Shown: positions 1-5,127 of the stretch, piece after piece | How the letters are laid out: every line of letters begins with the position of its first letter | Position numbering within the stretch: the stretch's first letter is position 1 | Assembly (NCBI GenBank): GCA_003694465.1 | Contig: RFKM01000055.1 | Location: 1 to 5,127 of the forward strand | Source: Alphaproteobacteria bacterium | GTDB lineage: Bacteria; Pseudomonadota; Alphaproteobacteria; Rhodobacterales; Rhodobacteraceae | Length of the DNA stretch: 5,127 bases | Direction of reading: 5' to 3' | Program-made: the position numbers and the translations under genes | Notes under the pieces: generated by a model | Told to the model about the DNA's origin: nothing | What the model saw: the letters and a program-made list of their open reading frames with translations, nothing else | Database searches by the model: none

Positions 1-3000
1 CGCACCGAAAGCGGCAGGCGGGCCAGTTCGAGGGCGATCTCTTCGGTCTCGGGGGTGAGCCCGGCAAAGACCTCGGCCATGACGGCCTCGTAGTCGCGGA
101 TCATTTTGCGTTCGAGCCGCCGCTCGGCGCTGTAGCCGAAGATGTCGAAGGGCGTGCCCCGCAGCCCCTTGAGCCGCGCAAGCCCCCCCATCAGCGGCAG
201 CACCCATTCGCCAAAGCGGCGCTTGCGCGGGCGCCCGTTCGCGCCCTTGCGGCTCAGGATCGGCGGCGCGAGGTGGAACTCGAGCCGCAGGTCGCCCTCG
301 AAGGCAGCCTCGGCCTGCGCGCGCCCGCGCCGCATCAGCCGCGCCACCTCGTATTCGTCCTTGTAGGCCAGCACCTTGTGATAGCCCTCGGCCACCGCCG
401 CGCGCAGCGCCTCGGGCGCCGCCGCGACCAGCGCCCGGTAGCGCCGGGCAAGGCGGGCATTCTGATAGGCCATGAGGTGGCGGGCGCGCGCCTCGATCCG
501 CTCCTCGAGGGTCTCGGGCACCGCCAGCGGCGGAGCCGCCCGCGCCGCCGCCTCCTCGGGGTGCAGCGCCGCCCAGCGGCCGATGTCGAAGGCCCGCCGG
601 TTCTGCTCCACCGCCTGCCCGTTGAGCCCGATCGCCTCGAAGATCGCCGCGCGCGAGAGCGGCACGAGGCCCCGCTGCCAGGCCGCGCCCAGCACCATCA
701 TGTTCGAGAAGATCCGGTCGCCCATCAGCACCTCGGCAAGGCGCGTGGCATCGAGCAGGTGCAGCCGCGCCCCGATCCGCGCTTCAAGAGCGAGGCGCAA
801 CCTCTCGCCGGGCAAGCGAAATTCCGGATCGCGGGTAAAGTCACCGGTGACCGTCTCGTGGCTGTCGACCACCGCGCCGGTGCGCCCCTTGCGGGTCAGC
901 GCCAAGGTGTTCGGCCCGGCCGAAACCACCAGTTCGCCGCCGATCAGCGCGTCACACTCCCCGGTGGCAACGCGGATCGCCGAGATGTCTTCCGGGCGCC
1001 GGGCAAGGCGCAGATGCACCAGCACCGCACCGCCCTTCTGGGCAAGGCCCGCCATTTCCATCATCCCGGCGCCGAGCCCGTCGATCTGCGCCGCCTGGGC
1101 AAGGATCGCCCCGACGGTGACAACCCCGGTCCCCCCGACCCCGGTGACGACCATGTTGTAGGTGCCCTCGATCGCCGGCAGCGCCGGTTCGGGCAGGTGC
1201 GGCAGGTCGAGCTCCTCGGCCGCCCGCCGGCGCGGACGCGCCCCGTGCACCGTCATGAACGAGGGGCAGAACCCCTCGAGGCAGGAGAAATCCTTGTTGC
1301 AGCTCGACTGGTCGATCGCCCGCTTGCGCCCGAAAGGCGTGTCGAGCGGCACGATCGAAACGCAGTTCGACTGCACCCCGCAATCGCCACATCCCTCGCA
1401 GATATCGGGGTTGATGAGCACGCGCCGGTCGGGGTCGGGGAAGGTGCCGCGCTTGCGGCGGCGGCGCTTTTCGGCGGCGCAGGTCTGCACATAAAGAAGA
1501 ACCGTTACGCCCTTGATTTCCTGAAGTTCCTTCTCGACCTCCAGAAGCTCCTCGCGCGGGCGTAGCGTGACCTCGGGCGGAAAGGCGGCGCGTTCCGGGC
1601 GCTCTTTCGGGTCGTAGACCACCACCACCTTGCGCACCCCGGCCGCCAGCACCTCGCGGGCGATGCGCGGCGCGTCGAGACCGCCCTCGTTGGGCTGGCC
1701 GCCGGTCATCGCCACGGCATCGTTGTAGAGGATCTTGTAGGTGATGTTGGTGCCGGCGGCGATGGCGGCGCGGATCGCCAGCAGGCCGGAATGGTTGTAG
1801 GTGCCGTCGCCGAGGTTCTGGAACACATGCGCGCGGTTCGAGAACGGCGCCTCGCCGATCCAGTTCGCCCCTTCGCCGCCCATCTGGGTAAAGCCGACGG
1901 TGTTGCGGTCCATCCACTGCACCATGTAGTGGCAGCCGATCCCGGCATAGGCGCGCGCCCCCTCCGGCAGGCGGGTGGAGGTGTTGTGCGGGCAGCCCGA
2001 ACAGAAATAGGGCAGCCGCGCCGCGATCTCTTCGGCATTCGCTGCTTTTGCCGCTTCGTCAAGCTCTTGCAGGCGTTTCTTCAACTGCTCCGAGCCGCGC
2101 CCCTCTTCCTCGAAAATCGGCCCGAGCTTGCGGGCGATCATCACCGGGTCGAGGGCATAGCGGGTCGGGAACAGCTCCAGCTGGCGCCCGTCCTCCCAGT
2201 TGTCGCCCTTGTGCCAGCCATAGACGCGCCGGCCGCGCCGGTCGTCGAAGATCGCTTCCTTGATCTGCACCTCGATCAGCTTGCGCTTTTCCTCGACGAC
2301 GATGATCAGGTCGAGCCCCTCGGCCCATTCGTGGAAGCTCACCATGTCGAGCGGCCACGTCTGGGCGACCTTGTAGGTGGTGATGCCCAGACGCTCGGCC
2401 TCGGCTTCGTCGATGCCCAGCAGCCCGAGGGCGTGGACAAGGTCGAGCCAGTTCTTCCCCGCCGCCACGAGGCCGATCTTCGCCCCCGGTCTTCCCCAGA
2501 CCCGCTTGTCGATTCTGTTCGCGCGGGCAAAGGCTTCGGCGGCGAACCTCTTGTAGTCGATCATCCGCGCTTCCTGCGCCACCGGCGTGTCGGGCCGGCG
2601 GATGTTGAGCCCGCCCGGCGGCATCTCGAAGTCGGGGGTGACGAAGCGCATCCGGTCGGGCCGGCCATCGACCACCGCCGTGGCCTCGACGGTGTCCTTC
2701 ATCACCTTCAGCCCCACCCAGACCCCGGCAAAGCGGCTCAGCGCATAGCCATAGGCGCCGAGGTCGAGGATTTCCTGCACCCCCGCCGGGCTCAGCACCG
2801 GCATGTAGGCATCGACCATCGCCCAGTCCGACTGGTGCAGCGTCGTCGAGCTTTCGCCGGTGTGATCGTCGCCCATCGCCATCAGCACCCCGCCGAAGCG
2901 CGAGGTGCCGGCCATGTTGGCATGGCGCATGACGTCGCCCGAGCGATCAACCCCCGGCCCCTTGCCATACCAGAGCCCGAAGACCCCGTCGAAACGCCCC

Positions 3001-3302
3001 TCGCCCGACAGCTCGGCCTGCTGGCTGCCCCAGAGCGCCGTGGCCGCGAGGTCTTCGTTCAGCCCCGGCTGGAAGACGATGTCGGCGGCGGCGAGGTCAT
3101 CCTTCGCCCTTGTCATCCACAGGTCGACCGCCCCGAGCGGCGAGCCGCGGTAGCCGGTAACGAGGCCGGCGGTATTGAGCCCCGCCGCCCGGTCGCGGGC
3201 CTTCTGCATCAACACGAGTCGCACCAGCGCCTGGGTGCCGTTGAGCAGAACCGGCGACTTTTCGAGATCGAAGCGGTCATGCAGCGTGATATGCTTTCCC
3301 AT
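1..3302 (-). CDS. Fused indolepyruvate/2-oxoacid:ferredoxin oxidoreductase (alpha+gamma), 3' end off the window
   Basis: Probable cytoplasmic enzyme that oxidatively decarboxylates indolepyruvate or related aryl/branched 2-oxo acids to acyl-CoA, CO2 and reduced ferredoxin. The frame starts at ATG 3302 and stays open for 1100 codons to the left edge. Order seen: N-terminal TPP-pyrimidine-type domain with GYRGSPLG (residues 50-57), GLNED (80-84; E83 is the likely cofactor-activating Glu) and YGKGPGVDR (112-120); CSGCPHN (434-440); TPP/Mg motif GDG (498-500) to N527-D528; a basic stretch KRRRRKRG (612-619); an Fe-S segment with C635, C638, C641, C647, then C668, C674, C679; a gamma (IorB-like) domain opening with TGVGGTGV (720-727); and a C-terminal domain from about 925 (I recall it as DUF6537). 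Archaeal enzymes split these between IorA and IorB; single-chain versions of about 1130-1170 residues are common in Proteobacteria, so only a few dozen residues should be missing. The exact 2-oxo acid cannot be read from sequence. Confidence 0.93.
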   Translation of the reverse strand, partial: MGKHITLHDRFDLEKSPVLLNGTQALVRLVLMQKARDRAAGLNTAGLVTGYRGSPLGAVDLWMTRAKDDLAAADIVFQPGLNEDLAATALWGSQQAELSGEGRFDGVFGLWYGKGPGVDRSGDVMRHANMAGTSRFGGVLMAMGDDHTGESSTTLHQSDWAMVDAYMPVLSPAGVQEILDLGAYGYALSRFAGVWVGLKVMKDTVEATAVVDGRPDRMRFVTPDFEMPPGGLNIRRPDTPVAQEARMIDYKRFAAEAFARANRIDKRVWGRPGAKIGLVAAGKNWLDLVHALGLLGIDEAEAERLGITTYKVAQTWPLDMVSFHEWAEGLDLIIVVEEKRKLIEVQIKEAIFDDRRGRRVYGWHKGDNWEDGRQLELFPTRYALDPVMIARKLGPIFEEEGRGSEQLKKRLQELDEAAKAANAEEIAARLPYFCSGCPHNTSTRLPEGARAYAGIGCHYMVQWMDRNTVGFTQMGGEGANWIGEAPFSNRAHVFQNLGDGTYNHSGLLAIRAAIAAGTNITYKILYNDAVAMTGGQPNEGGLDAPRIAREVLAAGVRKVVVVYDPKERPERAAFPPEVTLRPREELLEVEKELQEIKGVTVLLYVQTCAAEKRRRRKRGTFPDPDRRVLINPDICEGCGDCGVQSNCVSIVPLDTPFGRKRAIDQSSCNKDFSCLEGFCPSFMTVHGARPRRRAAEELDLPHLPEPALPAIEGTYNMVVTGVGGTGVVTVGAILAQAAQIDGLGAGMMEMAGLAQKGGAVLVHLRLARRPEDISAIRVATGECDALIGGELVVSAGPNTLALTRKGRTGAVVDSHETVTGDFTRDPEFRLPGERLRLALEARIGARLHLLDATRLAEVLMGDRIFSNMMVLGAAWQRGLVPLSRAAIFEAIGLNGQAVEQNRRAFDIGRWAALHPEEAAARAAPPLAVPETLEERIEARARHLMAYQNARLARRYRALVAAAPEALRAAVAEGYHKVLAYKDEYEVARLMRRGRAQAEAAFEGDLRLEFHLAPPILSRKGANGRPRKRRFGEWVLPLMGGLARLKGLRGTPFDIFGYSAERRLERKMIRDYEAVMAEVFAGLTPETEEIALELARLPLSV

Positions 3303-3308
3303 GGCAGG

Positions 3309-3318
3309 CTCCTCCTCC
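3309..3318 (-). promoter_or_regulatory. Strong Shine-Dalgarno site of the oxidoreductase
   Basis: Read on the minus strand this is GGAGGAGGAG, ending 6 nt before the ATG at 3302. It is a near-perfect anti-16S match at the best spacing, and it fixes the start codon of the oxidoreductase. No comparably strong site precedes the divergent regulator gene. Confidence 0.85.
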
Positions 3319-3336
3319 AGGCCGTGAGATATCGCC

Positions 3337-3365
3337 ATGTTAGGTCAAAATTGCTGACCTGTAAA
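3337..3365 (-). promoter_or_regulatory. Predicted sigma70-type promoter of the oxidoreductase
   Basis: On the minus strand, TTTACA (3365-3360, 5 of 6 to the TTGACA consensus) is followed after exactly 17 nt by TAACAT (3342-3337, 4 of 6 to TATAAT). Transcription would begin near 3330, giving a leader of about 28 nt that contains the strong Shine-Dalgarno site. Box quality, spacing and leader length agree with each other. The call is pattern-based: the start site is not measured, and alphaproteobacterial -10 boxes are often weak. Confidence 0.55.
3342..3360. promoter_or_regulatory. Inverted-repeat operator inside the oxidoreductase promoter
   Basis: A perfect 6-bp dyad, AGGTCA-N7-TGACCT, with an AT-rich centre. 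Its arms fill the 17-nt spacer of the predicted promoter and each outer base touches the -35 or -10 box. A dimer bound here would block RNA polymerase, so repression of the oxidoreductase is the natural reading. The inner part also fits the LysR-family T-N11-A pattern (T3345, A3357), so the divergently encoded LysR regulator is a candidate ligand. An Lrp/AsnC, MarR or GntR family protein encoded elsewhere would fit equally well. The dyad is seen directly; its binder is inferred. Confidence 0.5.
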
Positions 3366-3385
3366 ATCATATGATCGTGTGATCG
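3366..3385. repeat. Palindrome and short repeats upstream of the oxidoreductase promoter
   Basis: A perfect 10-bp palindrome, ATCATATGAT (3366-3375), overlaps two copies of TGATCG (3372-3377 and 3380-3385). The copies also form GATC-N4-GATC (3373-3384). The cluster begins immediately upstream of the predicted -35 of the oxidoreductase, at roughly -36 to -55, where an activator contacting RNA polymerase often sits. It also carries a TATGAT hexamer readable on both strands, which might serve as a -10 for the regulator gene, but no convincing -35 partner was found. A binding-site role is plausible but unproven. Confidence 0.35.
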
Positions 3386-3455
3386 GGGGCGATTTTTTTT
3401 GTCCTTTCAGTCACAATTCGTTAGCAAGGTTGGCGCTATCATCCGGGTGCGAGTC

Positions 3456-4361
3456 ATGGACTGGGACAAGTTGCGAATCTTTCATGCGGTGGCCGATGCC
3501 GGCTCGCTCACCCATGCCGGCGAGGCACTGGGGCTGAGCCAGTCGGCGGTCTCGCGGCAGATTCGCGGCCTCGAGGAAAGCCTCAACGTGACGCTCTTTC
3601 ACCGCCATGCGCGGGGGCTGATTCTCACCGAACAGGGCGAGCTGCTGTTCGACGCCACCCGGGCGATGAGCCAGCGCCTCGAAGCGGCCGTCGCGCGCAT
3701 CCGCGATTCGCGCGAGGAGGTCTTCGGCGAGCTGCGGGTGACCACCACCACCGGCTTCGGCTCGCTCTGGCTGGCCCCCCGCCTGCCCAAGCTCTATGCC
3801 CGGCACCCCGACCTGAAGATCGACCTGATGCTCGAGGAACGGGTGCTCGACCTGCCGATGCGCGAAGCGGACGTGGCGATTCGCATGAAGGAGCCGAGCC
3901 AGGCCGACCTCGTGCGCAAGCGCCTGATGAGCGTCAACATGCGCCTTTACGCCACCCCCGGCTATCTCGAGGCACGCGGGCGCCCGCAAACCCCGGATGA
4001 TCTGCACGAACACCGGCTGATCTGCATGAACACCGGCACGGCGCAGGTTTCGGCTGGGGCGAGTTTCGTGCGTGAACTGCTCTCGCACGATGTCGAGAAC
4101 ACCCTGACGGTAAACAATTATTTCGGCGTTCTTCAGGCGACGCTGAACGGGCTCGGCATCGGCGTTCTGCCCGATTACGTGGTCCATGACTTCGCCAATC
4201 TCGAGCGCGTCCTGCCCGAACTGGAATCGGCGGTGATCCCGGTATTCCTTGCCTATCCCGAAGAGTTGCGGCATTCCAAGCGCGTCGCGGCCTTCCGCGA
4301 TTTCGTCACCGAGGAAATCTTCGACTTCCGGCGCCGGGCCCGCGAAGGCGAGGATGCCTGA
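3456..4361 (+). CDS. LysR-type transcriptional regulator
   Basis: Complete 301-residue DNA-binding regulator, the usual length for the LysR family. Residues 1-62 form the winged helix-turn-helix, beginning MDWDKLRIFHAVADAGSL, with the recognition helix around SQSAVSRQIRGLEE (28-41) and the typical LFHR..RG..LT..G wing. A linker helix (about 63-90) leads into the periplasmic-binding-protein-like effector domain from about residue 91 to the end. I chose ATG 3456 because the family normally begins a few residues before the HTH; in-frame TTG 3399 or GTG 3447 would add tails that do not look like the family. No good Shine-Dalgarno precedes any of these starts. The gene is divergent from the oxidoreductase across 153 bp, a classic arrangement for a LysR regulator and its target, probably with autoregulation. 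The effector cannot be read from sequence. Close relatives with this N-terminus are, from memory, widespread in Alphaproteobacteria. Confidence 0.93.
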   Translation: MDWDKLRIFHAVADAGSLTHAGEALGLSQSAVSRQIRGLEESLNVTLFHRHARGLILTEQGELLFDATRAMSQRLEAAVARIRDSREEVFGELRVTTTTGFGSLWLAPRLPKLYARHPDLKIDLMLEERVLDLPMREADVAIRMKEPSQADLVRKRLMSVNMRLYATPGYLEARGRPQTPDDLHEHRLICMNTGTAQVSAGASFVRELLSHDVENTLTVNNYFGVLQATLNGLGIGVLPDYVVHDFANLERVLPELESAVIPVFLAYPEELRHSKRVAAFRDFVTEEIFDFRRRAREGEDA

Positions 4362-4363
4362 CT

Positions 4364-4370
4364 GGGAGAG
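4364..4370 (+). promoter_or_regulatory. Shine-Dalgarno site favouring the GTG start at 4375
   Basis: GGGAGAG lies just after the regulator's stop codon. Its GGAG core (4365-4368) is 6 nt from GTG 4375, a good spacing. The competing in-frame ATG at 4354, which overlaps the regulator's last codons (ATGCCTGA), has only AAGG (4345-4348) 5 nt upstream. The downstream GTG is therefore slightly preferred. Confidence 0.5.
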
Positions 4371-4374
4371 ACCC

Positions 4375-5127
4375 GTGGCCAGCGCTGATTCCGCCCCGTT
4401 TCCGGGCCGTCTCATCGTGCATGTCGGCGACCACAAGGCCGGCTCGACGGCAATCCAGTCGGCACTTGCCCGGGGCGAGGTGCGCCTGAAAGAGGGCCGG
4501 CTGGTCTACCCGACCATCGGCGCGCGCTTCAACCACAACCACCTGAAGATGAAGGGCGGCGGAGACCGGGCGGCGGGGCTGCTGCGCGGCCGGCTGGGCT
4601 GGCCGGGCGCCCGCGGCGGGTCGGGCCGGAAGGTGCCCGGCTTTGCCGAGGTGGCCGCCCGCGCGCGCAAGAGCGATCCCGACGTGACCGTTCTCTCGGG
4701 CGAGTCGCTCGAGGCCGCGCCCCCCGCCCGCCTCGCCGCGGCGCTCGCGCGCCACTTCCCCGTGGCGCCGGGGCGGCTCACCGTCATCTCCTACCTGCGC
4801 CCCCATGCCTCGCGGGCCATCTCGGGCCTTGCCGAAACGATCAAGATCGGCTGGGCCGGGGCCGACCCATGGGCGGCGCGCAATGCGCTGATCACCCCCA
4901 AAACGCCCCCGGCCCGCCGTGTTGCCGCCTGGCGCAAGGCCTTCGGCGCGGCCTATGTCGCCCGCCCGCTGGTCCGCTCCGAACTGGCGCAGGGCAACCT
5001 CCTTGAAGATCTCTTCGCCACCGCCCTCGGGCCCGGGAAGATCGAGCTCCGCTCCTCCCCCACCGCCAACGAGTCGCTTGGCGTCGAGGATCTCATGCGC
5101 CTGCAGGTGATCCATCTCGCCCTGCCC
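4375..5127 (+). CDS. Sulfotransferase-like protein, 3' end off the window
   Basis: The first 251 residues of a protein with the nucleotide-binding motifs of PAPS-dependent sulfotransferases, which move sulfate from PAPS to a hydroxyl or amine of a sugar, lipid or small molecule. Counting from GTG 4375: the first beta strand and P-loop-like PAPS 5'-phosphosulfate loop are LIVHVGDHKAGSTAIQ (13-28, key K21, G23, S24, T25); VLSGES (106-111) fits a conserved strand of bacterial members; and VISYLRPHASRAIS (137-150), with R142, S150 and K157, matches the 3'-phosphate-binding motif. Residues 61-86 are a Gly/Arg-rich stretch that may be a loop insertion. There is no signal peptide or membrane segment, so it is probably cytoplasmic. 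An alternative ATG at 4354 adds seven residues and overlaps the regulator by 8 nt. Either start implies co-transcription with the regulator. The acceptor substrate is unknown; it could also be an inactive homologue. Confidence 0.75.
   Translation, partial: MASADSAPFPGRLIVHVGDHKAGSTAIQSALARGEVRLKEGRLVYPTIGARFNHNHLKMKGGGDRAAGLLRGRLGWPGARGGSGRKVPGFAEVAARARKSDPDVTVLSGESLEAAPPARLAAALARHFPVAPGRLTVISYLRPHASRAISGLAETIKIGWAGADPWAARNALITPKTPPARRVAAWRKAFGAAYVARPLVRSELAQGNLLEDLFATALGPGKIELRSSPTANESLGVEDLMRLQVIHLALP

Noticed and set aside
952..1917. Minus-strand open frame of 321 codons inside the oxidoreductase
   Set aside because: It is an out-of-frame shadow on the same strand. The frame set by ATG 3302 remains open throughout and gives GDG, Cys-cluster and GVGGTG motifs in the same interval, so no frameshift is needed.
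273..3374. Long plus-strand open frames at 273-1565 (430 codons) and 1791-3374 (527 codons) opposite the oxidoreductase
   Set aside because: They lie antisense to a gene with clear TPP, Fe-S and gamma-domain motifs. Their translations are rich in Arg, His, Pro, Gly and Ala without recognisable domains, as expected from the reverse complement of high-GC3 codons.
3351..3375. Plus-strand promoter TTGCTG ... TATGAT for the regulator
   Set aside because: The spacing is only 13 nt, too short for a sigma70-type promoter. TAAAAT (3362-3367) also has no acceptable -35 partner.
3372..3400. Possible intrinsic terminator: GATC repeats followed by eight T
   Set aside because: The only stem available is GATC-N4-GATC (4 bp, half AT), separated from the T run by other bases. 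It is too weak for a terminator, and it lies upstream of a gene rather than after one.
3411..4436. Minus-strand open frame of 341 codons opposite the LysR gene
   Set aside because: The plus strand encodes a full-length, family-typical LysR protein. The antisense translation has low-complexity composition and no recognisable domain.
4306..5115. Minus-strand open frame of 269 codons opposite the sulfotransferase-like gene
   Set aside because: The plus-strand frame has PAPS-binding motifs and a Shine-Dalgarno site. The antisense product is Gly/Arg/Ala-rich with no domain, so it is a codon-bias shadow.

Overview
The window is high-GC, protein-dense DNA with strong G/C preference at third codon positions. 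The closest matches I recognise are from Alphaproteobacteria, most likely Rhodobacterales (Rhodobacter/Paracoccus-like). This rests on the look of the LysR-type regulator and of the fused oxidoreductase, not on a database search.

Layout. (1) Positions 3302 down to 1, minus strand: one uninterrupted frame of 1100 codons running off the left edge. It encodes a fused indolepyruvate/2-oxoacid:ferredoxin oxidoreductase, with a thiamine-diphosphate (TPP) alpha part, an Fe-S segment, a gamma part and a conserved C-terminal domain. Probably only the last few dozen residues are missing. (2) Positions 3303-3455: a 153-bp divergent intergenic region, clearly more AT-rich than its flanks. It holds a strong ribosome binding site, a good sigma70-type promoter for the oxidoreductase, and a 6+6 bp inverted repeat lying exactly between that promoter's -35 and -10 boxes. 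A second cluster of small palindromes and repeats lies just upstream of the -35. (3) Positions 3456-4361, plus strand: a complete LysR-type transcriptional regulator. (4) From 4375 (or 4354) to the right edge, plus strand: the first ~250 residues of a sulfotransferase-like protein with recognisable PAPS-binding motifs. It is either overlapped with or only 13 nt from the regulator, so the two are probably co-transcribed.

How the parts may work together. The oxidoreductase would decarboxylate an aryl or branched 2-oxo acid from amino-acid breakdown to the acyl-CoA, passing electrons to ferredoxin. Its promoter looks built for repression, and the divergent LysR gene is the obvious candidate regulator, although the operator's position inside the promoter is more typical of a repressor than of a classical LysR activator. 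The sulfotransferase-like gene has no evident metabolic link to the oxidoreductase.

No RNA gene, mobile element, CRISPR array or long repeat was seen. The many long open frames on the opposite strands are codon-bias shadows of these three genes. Nothing here clearly amounts to an undescribed system; the promoter/operator arrangement is the part most worth testing.
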